A stretch of DNA of 64,000 nucleotides from Levilactobacillus zymae (GCF_032190635.1 NZ_JAVLAS010000001.1:1798001-1862000), one strand, 5' to 3'; counted from the first letter of the stretch, positions 27,016 to 36,025 are shown. Translations and numbers: made by a program. Notes: generated by a model not told the origin, from the letters alone.

Positions 27016-27054
27016 CGGCGTTGACGCCGCATGGCACCGGGAGACCGGTGCCAT
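27016..27054 (+). repeat. Two tetraloop hairpins ahead of yidC
   Basis: CGGCG-TTGA-CGCCG (27016-27029) is followed by a perfect 10-base stem ATGGCACCGG-GAGA-CCGGTGCCAT (27031-27054). The run after it is TGTTAAATTAG, too weak for a standard terminator. The pair sits in the 108 bases between acylphosphatase and yidC and may be an mRNA processing or attenuation element. Confidence 0.55.
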
Positions 27055-27086
27055 TGTTAAATTAGTGAAGGGGTTCAAGAAAACAT

Positions 27087-27998
27087 ATGAAAATCTCCAA
27101 GAAAGTTTCGGTGACCGCCGCCTTGGCGAGCCTCGCCCTGATTCTGAGTGGCTGTGTGCAGACCAAAAACGGGAAACCCTACGGCTTCGTTTACGATTAC
27201 TTAGCAGTTCCCGGGCAACACGTGATGGACTGGTTAGCTGGTATCTTTGGTAACAGCTACGGCTGGGCCATCATCATTTTGACCGTGATCGTCCGGATGG
27301 TCTTACTGCCACTGATGGTGAAGCAGATGCGTAACGCCACCGTGCAGCAAGAAAAGATCTCCATGGTGCGTCCCCAGTTGGCTGCCCTGCAGAAACAACA
27401 AAAGGCCGCCAAGACACCCGAGGAACAAACCGCGGCTAGTCAGGCCATGATGGCCCTTTACCGCAACAACGGCATCAGTATGACCGGTGGCATTGGGTGT
27501 CTCCCCCTGTTGATTCAAATGCCCATCTTCGCCGCGTTATACGCCGCTATCCGGTATTCTCCGGAGCTATCGAAGGCCGTCTTCATGAATATTCCCCTGG
27601 GGAAAGCCAGCTGGATCTTGGCGCTTCTATCCTTCCTGTCCTACCTCTTACAGGGTTACCTGTCCATGTTGGGCATGCCTGAAGATCAGAAGAAGCAGAT
27701 GCGCTACACCCTCTTGATGTCACCCGTGATGATTCTCTTCTTCACCATGAGTTCACCGGCCGGGTTGGGACTATACTTCTTCGTGGGTGGGCTGTTCGCC
27801 TGCTTACAAACCCTGATCATCAACTTCTACCGGCCACGGATTCGTCGCGAAATTAAGGAAAAGATGAAGGACCAACCGGCCCCCGTTATTCCCGAACCCG
27901 TGAAACCGGCAGTTAAGCAAGAAAAAGCCGCTGCGGTCCACGATAAGAACCGACACCGTAACCGTAACGCCGGCAAGCAGCAACACCACAATCATTAA
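27087..27998 (+). CDS. yidC: Membrane protein insertase YidC/Oxa1 family
   Basis: Inserts membrane proteins alone or with SecYEG. The 303-residue product is a lipoprotein: a basic start, hydrophobic stretch and lipobox LSGC with Cys23. Five membrane helices follow; Arg70 in LTVIVRMVLLPLMVKQM is the conserved groove residue. PLLIQMPIFAALYAAIR and SPAGLGLYFFVGGLF are family motifs. The C-terminal tail is basic and His-rich, as expected for ribosome binding. I cannot tell which of the two usual Gram-positive paralogues it is. Confidence 0.95.
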   Translation: MKISKKVSVTAALASLALILSGCVQTKNGKPYGFVYDYLAVPGQHVMDWLAGIFGNSYGWAIIILTVIVRMVLLPLMVKQMRNATVQQEKISMVRPQLAALQKQQKAAKTPEEQTAASQAMMALYRNNGISMTGGIGCLPLLIQMPIFAALYAAIRYSPELSKAVFMNIPLGKASWILALLSFLSYLLQGYLSMLGMPEDQKKQMRYTLLMSPVMILFFTMSSPAGLGLYFFVGGLFACLQTLIINFYRPRIRREIKEKMKDQPAPVIPEPVKPAVKQEKAAAVHDKNRHRNRNAGKQQHHNH

Positions 27999-28009
27999 TC
28001 AGCCACGTT

Positions 28010-28050
28010 AAAAACACCGATCACGCCGCGAGGGCCTGGTCGGTGTTTTT
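28010..28050. terminator. Bidirectional terminator after yidC
   Basis: AAAAACACCGA and TCGGTGTTTTT enclose a GC-rich loop segment between yidC and the converging MFS gene. Confidence 0.88.
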
Positions 28051-28089
28051 GGCTACCAATCGTTAGTGGCGCCTTTTTTGATCATTTAA

Positions 28090-29292
28090 TTAATCCGTGG
28101 ATTCCGCGCTTAAGCGATGAGTCCGCGTTCGCGGGACTAACCCGACGTAGACGCCAAGCATCCCGCCGACTAAGACTAAGCAGTACACCGGCAAGCGCTG
28201 AATTGAGGTGCTGTGCAGGAGGCTCATCCCGTAGGTCAGCGCGCTAACCAACAGGTAATACCCCAGGCTAAACCAGCCGCTTGCACTACCTATGACGTCT
28301 TCGTACCCGATCAGTGCCCGGTTTAAGGCATTAGGTAACGCGATGTTTAGCCCCAAGAAGACCAGGAAGAAGCCGCCCACCATGCCCCAGGCCGTGTCGC
28401 AGATCGCCGCGAGCCATAATCCTAATGCCGCACCGCAGCTAAGGAGCAGTCCACCCATGACGAGCTGTTCCGGCGTCCACCGATTCAGTAGCCAACTCAC
28501 CAACAGTGCGCCCCCTAAGCTTGCCGCGGCCAGGCTGAGCCCCAGCGCACCATAAGCCAATGCGCTGAAACGGAAGTGGGTTTCAAAGATAAACGGTGCC
28601 TCGGCGTAGTAACTGAACAAGATCCCGTTGATTCCGCCGATTAGAATACCGTACCCCCAGACCACCGGATCACTCAACAAGCGGTGCACGATCGGCCATT
28701 GCCGCCCAGTCAGGGCCACTTGACTAGGGCGGGTTTCCGGCAAGCAACACGCACTATAGCCCAACACCGCACTGGCCAAAACGACTAGGGTCCCGAAGAC
28801 GGCTGAATAGCCACCAAGCGTCTGCATGGCCCCGCCAATTAACGGGCCCAGTGCGGGTGACAACGCCATGGCGGCACTGGTCTGCGCGAAAATTTTAGCG
28901 CCCACCACACCCGAAAAACTTTCGCGCATGATGGTTTGCGTCACCACGGATCCCGCGCTAGCGCCAAAGGCCTGCAGCAAGCGAAAACCTAATAGCCAGC
29001 CAAAGCTGGGGCTAAACAACAACCCCAGGTTTCCCAGCAAGTAGAGTCCCACGCCACCTAACATGGCGGGCCGGCGCCCAATGCGGTCGGCCAGTTGCCC
29101 CCACCACAGGACTCCTACGGCAAACGCCACAAAGTAACTGCTCATCGTCCACTGAATGTGACTCGCACTCACCTGCAGGGCTTGACTTAGTGCCGGTAAG
29201 ACCGGCGTAAAAATTGATTCACTGATTTGCGGAAACCCCACCAACACAATGATTAACCACAAAGTCGGGGTTTTCTTTTGGACGTTTCTCAC
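28090..29292 (-). CDS. MFS transporter, Bcr/CflA-like drug exporter
   Basis: A major-facilitator protein with 12 predicted membrane helices, 400 residues from the GTG at 29292 (product MRNVQKKTPTLWLII), which has AGGAG upstream; an open extension of 21 codons precedes it. Motifs: WWGQLADRIGRRPAMLGG (motif A, loop 2-3) and SPALGPLIGGAM (drug-exporter motif C). It lies alone between two terminators. Substrate unknown. Confidence 0.86.
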   Translation of the reverse strand: MRNVQKKTPTLWLIIVLVGFPQISESIFTPVLPALSQALQVSASHIQWTMSSYFVAFAVGVLWWGQLADRIGRRPAMLGGVGLYLLGNLGLLFSPSFGWLLGFRLLQAFGASAGSVVTQTIMRESFSGVVGAKIFAQTSAAMALSPALGPLIGGAMQTLGGYSAVFGTLVVLASAVLGYSACCLPETRPSQVALTGRQWPIVHRLLSDPVVWGYGILIGGINGILFSYYAEAPFIFETHFRFSALAYGALGLSLAAASLGGALLVSWLLNRWTPEQLVMGGLLLSCGAALGLWLAAICDTAWGMVGGFFLVFLGLNIALPNALNRALIGYEDVIGSASGWFSLGYYLLVSALTYGMSLLHSTSIQRLPVYCLVLVGGMLGVYVGLVPRTRTHRLSAESTD

Positions 29293-29510
29293 AACAATTT
29301 CTCCTTTAAAAGTTAATTTGCGGAAAAACGTCCTGGGCCATCTACGGCCACGCACACCAGAATGTGATTGTAATTCATGGTGTCACCTCATTTCTGAGCA
29401 TTCACTTTACCGGAAACCGCCAACTTTGTCAAAGGGCGCACCATCACCCAGATGCCACCGTGCCAACTTCTTCCATCTTTCACAGTTAAACCGCCGTTCG
29501 TCATCGTCCC

Positions 29511-29553
29511 AAAAAGCGCCGTCAAACCTAATTTGGTTTGGCAGCGCTTTTTG
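29511..29553. terminator. Terminator of the two-component operon
   Basis: AAAAAGCGC-CGTCAAACC and GGTTTGGCAGCGCTTTTT form a long stem. It follows the histidine kinase stop codon in the minus direction. Confidence 0.9.
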
Positions 29554-29570
29554 ACTAATTTAGTTCCCGG

Positions 29571-31193
29571 TTAAGCTTGGGAGTGTTGATCAGGATCGTC
29601 CTTAGAGTCATCCTCCAAGAGGGCCGACTTGATCCCCGGAATTTCGTTGTTTTCAGCCTGGACCTGTTCCTTCTTACGGGTTAATACCTGAGCCGCTTCG
29701 GCCGACAAAATGGGTAACGAAATCCGAAAGACCGAGCCGTGACCCACGGCACTCTCGATGGCGATCGAACCGTGATAGCCTTCAATCAACCGCTTGGCGA
29801 TGGCTAAGCCTAAGCCGTTGCCACCCTTAGTCCGTGACCGGGCCTTATCTACTCGGTAGAACCGGTTAAAGACGCGGTCCCGGTTAGCCTGCGAAATACC
29901 TTCCCCGAAGTCCTGAACGGCAATTTCCACGTTGCGCGAATCCCGTTCATAGGACACGTGCACTTCCTTACGGGTCGTGGAATACTTAACCGCATTATCC
30001 AATAAGATAATTAAAATTTGTTCAAGGTGGTTCCGGTAAATCTGAGCCTGAACCGATTGGTGCACATCGTCATCTAAAATGAAGACAAAGTCCGGATGAA
30101 TCATCTTAAAATTGTCGTAAACCTGCGTCACCACTTCGGTCACGTCGGTCACCTCGTTGGTAAAGGTAATCTCGATTTGTTCCGCCCGTTGAAGATCCAG
30201 CATCTCTTGAACCAAGCTCTTCATCCGCTTGGTTTCCTGTAACGACGCCTTAATCGATTCGTTGAGCACCTCGGGATCGTCCTTCCCCCACCGATCCAAC
30301 ATCTCCATGTGCCCCTGGATGATGGCCACCGGCGTTCGCAATTCGTGTGACACGTCTTCGACGAACTGCTGCTGTTGGTCGATATAGCGTTGGGTAGTAT
30401 CAATCATGTCGTTTAACAACTGAGTTAGATCCCCCAACTCATCGTTACGCTTGGATTCGGGAACCCGTTGATCCGTCTGGGGATCGTCGCGTACCGCGTG
30501 AATCGTATCGCGAATCGCATCCATTGGTCGCAGTAAAAACGACGCGAGAATGTAACTCAAGATAGCAGCGGCTAACGCGGCAATCAAGCCCAAAACGACG
30601 ACCACCTGTAATAACGTGGCCTGGGTTTCGTGGTAATCCTGCAAGCTGTCGACGACCTGCACGTACCCTAAGATGCGGTTCCCTTGCTTAGCGCGAATCG
30701 GCGAGCGCCCAATCAGTCCGGAACGCCCGTTAATTTGTTGGGTGCGAATACTCTGTTGCGTCGAGCGTTTAAACGCCGACGTCGGGGTATTCCGGCTGGT
30801 AAACAATAAGTTACCCGCTCGATCATAGACCGTCACGGTTTGACTATCGCGCGCCAAGCTGGTAATCACCACGTTACTGTAGGGATTACTTGGCCGCTTA
30901 GCTTGCTTATTGACCACCGTAAAGTTCCGGGGACGTAACAGGTTATTCACCGTTTCCCCGGTCAACTCTTGCTTTTGCGTGTTTAATTTCTCCACTACTA
31001 CACCTAAGGTATCGCTGACGTGGTTGCGTTCTTGGCGCATCAAAACCGTCATAAAGCTATTAAAGATTAGTAGCGTGATCACGCCAAAGATGACCAACAC
31101 CGCGGCGGCCGTCGACAACGACCACTTCCACTTTAATGAAAAACGAAAGGTTTGGGGTTTCGCTTCATCGGTTTCGGCTTCTGGCTCTCTCAC
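29571..31193 (-). CDS. Sensor histidine kinase (ArlS-like)
   Basis: Membrane kinase of 540 residues: membrane helix at about 25-50, extracytoplasmic sensor domain, second helix at about 194-217, HAMP domain, HisKA with phospho-accepting His283 in FVEDVSHELRTPVAI, and HATPase motifs DNAVKYS, DFGEGI and GNGLGLAIAKRL. The C-terminus carries an unusual acidic tail of about 45 residues rich in Asp, Glu and Gln. Four bases overlap with the response regulator gene. The pair resembles ArlRS of staphylococci, but the signal is not known. Confidence 0.93.
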   Translation of the reverse strand: MREPEAETDEAKPQTFRFSLKWKWSLSTAAAVLVIFGVITLLIFNSFMTVLMRQERNHVSDTLGVVVEKLNTQKQELTGETVNNLLRPRNFTVVNKQAKRPSNPYSNVVITSLARDSQTVTVYDRAGNLLFTSRNTPTSAFKRSTQQSIRTQQINGRSGLIGRSPIRAKQGNRILGYVQVVDSLQDYHETQATLLQVVVVLGLIAALAAAILSYILASFLLRPMDAIRDTIHAVRDDPQTDQRVPESKRNDELGDLTQLLNDMIDTTQRYIDQQQQFVEDVSHELRTPVAIIQGHMEMLDRWGKDDPEVLNESIKASLQETKRMKSLVQEMLDLQRAEQIEITFTNEVTDVTEVVTQVYDNFKMIHPDFVFILDDDVHQSVQAQIYRNHLEQILIILLDNAVKYSTTRKEVHVSYERDSRNVEIAVQDFGEGISQANRDRVFNRFYRVDKARSRTKGGNGLGLAIAKRLIEGYHGSIAIESAVGHGSVFRISLPILSAEAAQVLTRKKEQVQAENNEIPGIKSALLEDDSKDDPDQHSQA

Positions 31194-31876
31194 GACCGCA
31201 TCACGTACCCTGTCCCCCGAACCGTCTGGATGTAACTCTTCTGGCCAGGAACATCAATTTTGTTACGCAGGTACCGGACGTAGACGTCCACCACGTTGGT
31301 TTCAACTTCGGATTCATAACCCCAAACCTTGGTTAACAGCACATCGCGGGCCAAAACCACGTTGACGTTTTCCATCAAAGCCAACAGAAGTTCGTATTCC
31401 CGCTTGGTCAGGTTGATGACGTCGTCGCCGCGCCGTACAATCCGGCTTTCCTTCTCAATGGTCAGGTCCTTAAACTTCACCGTCGTCTGCTTGGTGTTCT
31501 TCTGCTCACCTTCCAGGTGAATCCGCCGCAGCAACGCCCGCACCCGCGCCAGTAATTCTTCGATGGCAAACGGCTTTACAATGTAGTCGTCCGCACCATG
31601 ATCCAAGCCGGAAACCCGGTCGATCACGGAATCACGAGCCGTCATCATGATGATGGGCGTACTCTTGACCTCGCGTACCCGCCGAGCCACTTCGATCCCG
31701 TTTAACTCGGGTAACATCAGATCCAACAAAATCACGTCAAAATCTTGCGACAACGCGGCTTCCAGTCCTGTGCGACCATTAAATTGAACGTTAGTTTCAT
31801 AACCTTCATGCTTGAGTTCTAGCTCGACAAAGCGGGCCAGATTCTTTTCATCTTCAATAATTAAAATTCGACTCAT
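31190..31876 (-). CDS. OmpR-family response regulator (ArlR-like)
   Basis: A 228-residue regulator with a receiver domain (phospho-acceptor Asp52 in VILLDLMLPELNG, signalling residues in MMTARDS and YIVKPFA) and a winged-helix DNA-binding domain with LTKREYELLLALMENVNVVLARDVLLTKVWG and YIQTVRGTGYVMR. The stop overlaps the kinase start. Its own promoter must lie in the 400-base gap before 32277. Confidence 0.95.
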   Translation of the reverse strand: MSRILIIEDEKNLARFVELELKHEGYETNVQFNGRTGLEAALSQDFDVILLDLMLPELNGIEVARRVREVKSTPIIMMTARDSVIDRVSGLDHGADDYIVKPFAIEELLARVRALLRRIHLEGEQKNTKQTTVKFKDLTIEKESRIVRRGDDVINLTKREYELLLALMENVNVVLARDVLLTKVWGYESEVETNVVDVYVRYLRNKIDVPGQKSYIQTVRGTGYVMRS

Positions 31877-32213
31877 TACTCTTTAACTCCTCTAGGGCGA
31901 TTTAGCTGTGTTCACCGGGACCAGACTTGCCAGCCCGCGAACAGCCGTGATTCATTCCAATATTTAATTTTATCATATTTCTACCTAAATGTGCGGGTTT
32001 TACCCGACCTTCCTGAGAGAAACCCTCATTCCCAGCCAATTACCTAATTCTATGAAATGCAACCGGTTGTACCCGTTTTTTAAAAAGTTCATGAAAGGTT
32101 AGCCAACGGTTTCTTTCACAAGAAAGGTCGGTCAACTTCCGTTGTTCTGGCATCGTGTGGCCCCTAATTAATTGCGATTCAAAAATATTTTTATTTTTTG
32201 TTCATTTTTTCAC
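31877..32213. other. Divergent intergenic region
   Basis: About 400 bases separate the response regulator and the alcohol dehydrogenase. I see the adh promoter at its right end, a 10-base palindrome CAACCGGTTG near 32060 and the small inverted repeat CTTTC-ACAA-GAAAG near 32115. These could be operators, but I recognise neither. No reading frame of note. Confidence 0.4.
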
Positions 32214-32241
32214 TTGTATTTGCTCACTTTTTAAGTATACT
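32214..32241 (+). promoter_or_regulatory. Promoter of the alcohol dehydrogenase gene
   Basis: TTGTAT and TATACT are 16 bases apart, 35 bases before the start codon; AAAAGGGG before the ATG is the ribosome site. The gene's codon use, with many GTT and GCT, suggests high expression. Confidence 0.6.
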
Positions 32242-32276
32242 GAGATTGTAGACAAAAAAGAAAAGGGGTTCTTTTC

Positions 32277-33293
32277 ATGAAAGCTGCTGTTATTCGCGAT
32301 TCTGTTGATGGTTACGTTGATATTAAGGATGTTACGCTCCGTCCAATTAAGCACGGTGAAGCCTTAGTTAAGATGGAATACTGTGGGTTATGTCACACCG
32401 ACTTACACGTTGCTGCCGGTGACTTCGGTAAGCAACCTGGCCGGATTATCGGTCACGAAGGTGTCGGGAAAGTCATCCAAGTTGCCGACGATGTTGACAA
32501 CTTAAAGATTGGTGACCGGGTTTCCGTTGCTTGGTTCTTCAAGGGCTGTGGCCACTGTGAATACTGCTTGACCGGCCGCGAAACGCTTTGCCGTAACGTT
32601 CAAAACTCTGGGTTCACCGTTGACGGTGCCATGGCTGAAGAATGTATCGTTGATGCCAACTACGCCGTTAAGGTGCCAGAAGGCCTGGACCCAATCGAAG
32701 CCACTTCCTTGACCTGTGCCGGGGTTACCATGTACAAGGCCTTGAAGGTCGGCGAAACTAAGCCTGGCCAATGGGTTGAAGTCGTTGGTTGTGGGGGCTT
32801 AGGGAACTTAGCCGTTCAATACGCTCACAACGTCTTTGGTGCCCACGTGGTTGCCGTTGATGGGAACCCTGACAAGTTAGCTGCTGCCAAGAAGGACGGT
32901 GCTGAAGTCCTGATCAACCGGCATGACGGTGACGTAGCCGAACAAATCCAAAAGAAGGTCGGCGGCGTAAACAACGCTCAAATTACGGCCGTTACGCCAG
33001 ACGCCTTCACGCAAAGTGTTAACGCTTTGCGTCCAGATGGGAAGTTAGTTGCCGTGGCCTTACCACAAGGTGACATGCAATTGAACATCGCCAAGACGGT
33101 GCTGGACGGTATCTCCGTTCGAGGCTCCTTAGTGGGGACTCGTCAAGACTTAGCCGAAACTTTCCAATTCGGGGCTGAAGGTTTGGTTCACCCAATCGTT
33201 AAGACTCGTCGTTTGGACGAAGTTAACGACATCATCGACGAAATGAAGGCTAACTCCATCGTTGGCCGGATGGTTGTTGATTTCACGAAGTAA
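32277..33293 (+). CDS. adhP: Zinc-dependent alcohol dehydrogenase (AdhP type)
   Basis: NAD-dependent interconversion of alcohols and aldehydes, likely ethanol formation in this fermentative organism. The 338-residue medium-chain dehydrogenase has the catalytic zinc ligands in GLCHTDLH and GHEGVGKV, structural zinc ligands in [15 protein letters not shown], and the Rossmann [13 protein letters not shown]. Codon use is more biased than in the neighbours. It is a single-gene unit with its own promoter and terminator. Confidence 0.94.
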   Translation: MKAAVIRDSVDGYVDIKDVTLRPIKHGEALVKMEYCGLCHTDLHVAAGDFGKQPGRIIGHEGVGKVIQVADDVDNLKIGDRVSVAWFFKGCGHCEYCLTGRETLCRNVQNSGFTVDGAMAEECIVDANYAVKVPEGLDPIEATSLTCAGVTMYKALKVGETKPGQWVEVVGCGGLGNLAVQYAHNVFGAHVVAVDGNPDKLAAAKKDGAEVLINRHDGDVAEQIQKKVGGVNNAQITAVTPDAFTQSVNALRPDGKLVAVALPQGDMQLNIAKTVLDGISVRGSLVGTRQDLAETFQFGAEGLVHPIVKTRRLDEVNDIIDEMKANSIVGRMVVDFTK

Positions 33294-33317
33294 TCCCTAA
33301 TTAAAAACATAAGTTTC

Positions 33318-33355
33318 ACAAAGCCCACCGAGCTCGTTGCTCGGTGGGCTTTTTT
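33318..33355 (+). terminator. Terminator of adhP
   Basis: AAGCCCACCGAGC and GCTCGGTGGGCTT with TTTTTT following, right after the adhP stop. Confidence 0.94.
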
Positions 33356-33688
33356 GTGGTCAGATCGATTATGAATAACTAATGGTTACCAATCGGTAAG
33401 CCTTCTATTTCAGTTAACTATTTTCTTAACGCCACCGGTTCCGGATGCCCTCGTTGAGACTGATGTCGTTTATGCTTTAAATGGTGCTCCCCACTAAACT
33501 AAGAGCCATGACTTGCAACAGATGACCGCGTCCTTTCCCCCGTTTTCGGATGTGATCGCGGTTTTCATGCGAATGCGGTAGCTAGGACAAAGGACCGCGA
33601 CAGGCTTAACCGTCAATTAACCTGCCTCAAAATGAGAGCGACCGTGAATATGGTCTTGGATACCAAGAATTAATTTTTCTTTTGTCCT
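33356..33688. other. Non-coding stretch left of the second IS30 element
   Basis: About 330 bases with no reading frame that I would call a gene. Short open stretches on the minus strand are broken by stops. It may hold relics of an older mobile element, but I recognise none. Confidence 0.35.
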
Positions 33689-34721
33689 GGCAAATTCTAT
33701 AATTAATCCGAACAGAAATTAAAAAGCCCAAAGCAATCACTTACAATGGTAGTAGCTAATTCCAACCAATATAGGGAGTGATTACTTTGGGTACATCTAC
33801 TTTATCACGTTTTCAACGTGGCGCACTAGCACAACTGGTCAATGAGGGGAATAAATCTTACCAAGTAATGGCTGACGCCTTAGGCGTCGCCAAAGCTACG
33901 ATTAGCTATGAGTTGGACCGGGTTAAACCTTATGATCCAGAATTAGCTCAGCAAGATGCAGATCGCAAAAGGCGGAATTGCGGTCGTCGTTCGATGCTGA
34001 CGGCAGCATTAGCGACTTTAATTACCAATCACTTACGATTAACCTGGTCACCAGAAACCATTGCGGCCGCTTATAACTTGAGCACTGCGTCAATTTATAA
34101 TTGGCTTAATCGTGGCTGGCTCCCCTTCAAATTGACTGATCTACCCAATCGGAATGTCCGCCAGCACCGAGTGAGCGAAAATCGTGGGAAATTTACAAGT
34201 GGGACTTCCATCGAACAACGGCCAACAACTGTTAATCAACGGTTAGCTTTTGGTCATTGGGAAGTAGATACGGTGCTTTCTAGTCGAAGTGAGTCACGAT
34301 CATGTCTGGTTACATTCGTAGAACGTAAGACCCGACTTCTATGGGCCATCAAAGCCCCTAATAGAACGGCTAAGGCTCTAAACACCGCCTTTGGCAAGTT
34401 TATGGGGGCCTTCGGTCCCCAAGTAAAATCCATTACTGTTGATCATGGTAAAGAGTTTGCCAATTATCAGGCCTTAGAACAGGATTATCAGATCAAAGTT
34501 TATTTTTGCCATCCATATTCACCATGGGAGCGAGGTTCCAATGAATATTTTAATAGACGGTTACGCTGGTTCTTCCCGAAAAAGACCAATTTTAGCCAAG
34601 TAACGACTGATGAGATCCTAGCAGCACTTGAACTAATTAATCAACGACCATTAAAAATACATCATCAACAGACTGCCATTGAAAGATTCCGGGCTTGTTC
34701 GGATTAAACTTGTAATTTGCC
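33689..34721 (+). mobile_element. IS30-family insertion sequence (second copy, IS1070-like)
   Basis: Terminal inverted repeats of 26 bases lie at 33689-33714 and 34696-34721: both begin GGCAAATT and end TTAATCCGAACA, with a divergent 6-base middle. TCCT precedes the left end (33685-33688) and follows the right end (34722-34725), a probable 4-base target duplication. The element is 1033 bases long with an intact transposase gene. Confidence 0.92.
33778..34707 (+). CDS. IS30-family transposase
   Basis: A 309-residue DDE transposase. The helix-turn-helix reads YQVMADALGVAKATISYELDR, and the catalytic core has FGHWEVDTVLSS, ITVDHGKEFA and the SPWERGSNEYFNRRLRWFFPK motif with the final Glu. The stop lies inside the right terminal repeat. 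It differs in sequence from the transposase at 12771-13793. Intact and likely functional. Confidence 0.95.
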   Translation: MITLGTSTLSRFQRGALAQLVNEGNKSYQVMADALGVAKATISYELDRVKPYDPELAQQDADRKRRNCGRRSMLTAALATLITNHLRLTWSPETIAAAYNLSTASIYNWLNRGWLPFKLTDLPNRNVRQHRVSENRGKFTSGTSIEQRPTTVNQRLAFGHWEVDTVLSSRSESRSCLVTFVERKTRLLWAIKAPNRTAKALNTAFGKFMGAFGPQVKSITVDHGKEFANYQALEQDYQIKVYFCHPYSPWERGSNEYFNRRLRWFFPKKTNFSQVTTDEILAALELINQRPLKIHHQQTAIERFRACSD

Positions 34722-34756
34722 TCCTGCTATTATTTAGTTCTTATCCCGCAAAGTAG

Positions 34757-35227
34757 CTATTGAGTCTTGGTTTTTATTTCAAGAATCTCTGTGAGAAAGT
34801 CATTGAACCGGGACAATTCCTGTGCGGAGTAATGGCTGGCAATGACCCTGGCCTGTGCTTTCAAGTCCCGATCATACTTAACCTTGGCTTCAGCAATCTG
34901 CTGTCCCAAAACCGTCAGTACCAGCTGCCACTGCTTCTTATTGTTTGGTAATCGGGTACGCACCATTAAGCCAAGGTCTATTAACCTTTCAACTGCCCTA
35001 CTTGCCGTTGGCTGCGAAGTATTGACAGCTGCAGGCAACTCTTTTTGCGGATACGGAGAATTTTTATGCACTGTTGCTACAATCAAAACATCTCTTGTTG
35101 ACAGCTTGCCAGCCAACGCTCGAATGGTAGCGTCTGGGTTTTCAGAAATTAACCTTTGTTTCTCGTCGTCTTCGGAACTGTCCATCGCTAGCAATTGATT
35201 AAGCGATTGGAAAATGTTGTCGAGCAT
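34757..35227 (-). CDS. MarR-family transcriptional regulator
   Basis: A 156-residue winged-helix regulator. Visible: STRDVLIVATVHKNSPYPQKEL, the recognition region VNTSQPTASRAVERLIDLGLMVRTR and the C-terminal dimerisation helices. I use the ATG at 35227 (MLDNIFQSL), with GGAAGTG upstream; the ATG at 35245 lies inside a palindromic operator. It is divergent from the FMN reductase gene and probably represses it and itself through the two ATTCACGTGAAT sites. Confidence 0.88.
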   Translation of the reverse strand: MLDNIFQSLNQLLAMDSSEDDEKQRLISENPDATIRALAGKLSTRDVLIVATVHKNSPYPQKELPAAVNTSQPTASRAVERLIDLGLMVRTRLPNNKKQWQLVLTVLGQQIAEAKVKYDRDLKAQARVIASHYSAQELSRFNDFLTEILEIKTKTQ

Positions 35228-35239
35228 TTTTTCACTTCC

Positions 35240-35251
35240 ATTCACGTGAAT
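35240..35251. promoter_or_regulatory. Palindromic operator 1 (ATTCACGTGAAT)
   Basis: A perfect 12-base palindrome just upstream of the FMN reductase -35 box and just upstream of the MarR-gene ribosome site. The same sequence recurs at 35296-35307. It is the expected binding site of the adjacent MarR protein. Confidence 0.8.
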
Positions 35252-35257
35252 TAAAAT

Positions 35258-35286
35258 TTGACATCTAGCTTGTCTACTAATATAAT
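35258..35286 (+). promoter_or_regulatory. Consensus promoter of the FMN reductase gene
   Basis: TTGACA (35258-35263) and TATAAT (35281-35286) are separated by exactly 17 bases, a perfect sigma-A promoter. It is bracketed by the two ATTCACGTGAAT palindromes, so strong expression when the repressor leaves is expected. Confidence 0.88.
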
Positions 35287-35295
35287 ACCAAATGT

Positions 35296-35307
35296 ATTCA
35301 CGTGAAT
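35296..35307. promoter_or_regulatory. Palindromic operator 2 (ATTCACGTGAAT)
   Basis: Second perfect copy, about 10 bases after the -10 box, covering the expected transcription start. The two copies are 56 bases apart centre to centre. Confidence 0.8.
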
Positions 35308-35340
35308 CAATAATTTAACAACTTTCCTGGAGGAATTAAC

Positions 35341-35901
35341 ATGACTAGTGAAACACGCAAACCTGTAATTGGCGTAATTCTGGGTACTAATCGCACGGCC
35401 CGACTTGGAGGTGCGGTTGCGGATTGGACGATGAACGCCCTCCGCCGTGATGAGTATAATCTTAAACTGATTGACCTAGCCGCAATCAATTTACCCTTTC
35501 TTGATGAGCCGGATATCCCGGCACATGGTCATTATCAAAACGCAAGTACTATTGCTTTCGCAAAGTCTATTGCCGCTTGTGACGGTTTTATTCTTGTATT
35601 TCCGCAATATAACTGGGGCTATCCTGCAGTGCTTAAAAACGCGCTCGACACGCTTTTGGCTGAATGGCAAGATAAACCAGTAGGTACCCTTATCTACGGT
35701 AACCACTCAATTCAGGCGGATATTGCCATCCGTTTAGTTTTGGCCGGACTAGGAATGCATCAACTTACGACTAATGTTGGTCTCCGGCTTCGTTCAACCA
35801 CAACCACTGAAACGGTCGCTGATGACTTTCAACCATTCCAACCCTTGGTCGCGACAATGGGTCAAGAACTAGCACTACGATTAACGCCCCAGTCTCGTTA
35901 A
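35341..35901 (+). CDS. NADPH-dependent FMN reductase family protein
   Basis: Flavodoxin-fold flavin reductase or quinone/azo reductase of 186 residues. The FMN-binding segments are IGVILGTNRTARLGGAVADW and FPQYNWGYPAVLKNALDTLL. CCTGGAGG precedes the ATG. It is divergent from a MarR-type regulator, an arrangement typical of oxidative or electrophile stress responses; the substrate is not known. It is closed by its own terminator. Confidence 0.87.
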   Translation: MTSETRKPVIGVILGTNRTARLGGAVADWTMNALRRDEYNLKLIDLAAINLPFLDEPDIPAHGHYQNASTIAFAKSIAACDGFILVFPQYNWGYPAVLKNALDTLLAEWQDKPVGTLIYGNHSIQADIAIRLVLAGLGMHQLTTNVGLRLRSTTTTETVADDFQPFQPLVATMGQELALRLTPQSR

Positions 35902-35932
35902 CCATAACTACCTTTCTGATTGTCGCTAACTA

Positions 35933-35975
35933 AAGACCGCTAACGTCCCCTTACCGGGCTAACGTTAGCGGTCTT
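35933..35975 (+). terminator. Terminator of the FMN reductase gene
   Basis: AAGACCGCTAACG and CGTTAGCGGTCTT form a long stem around a loop of 18 bases, 30 bases after the stop codon. A T-run is short, and the element may also work from the other side. Confidence 0.75.
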
Positions 35976-36025
35976 CAAAGTCATTAGTGAATCGTATATT
36001 TGCGTGTGTAAATCCGGTGATGCTT

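Noticed and set aside
32061..32130. Possible Rex or CcpA site before adhP
   Set aside because: CAACCGGTTG and CTTTC-ACAA-GAAAG were compared with the Rex (TTGTG...CACAA) and cre (TGWAANCGNTNWCA) patterns and do not fit either.
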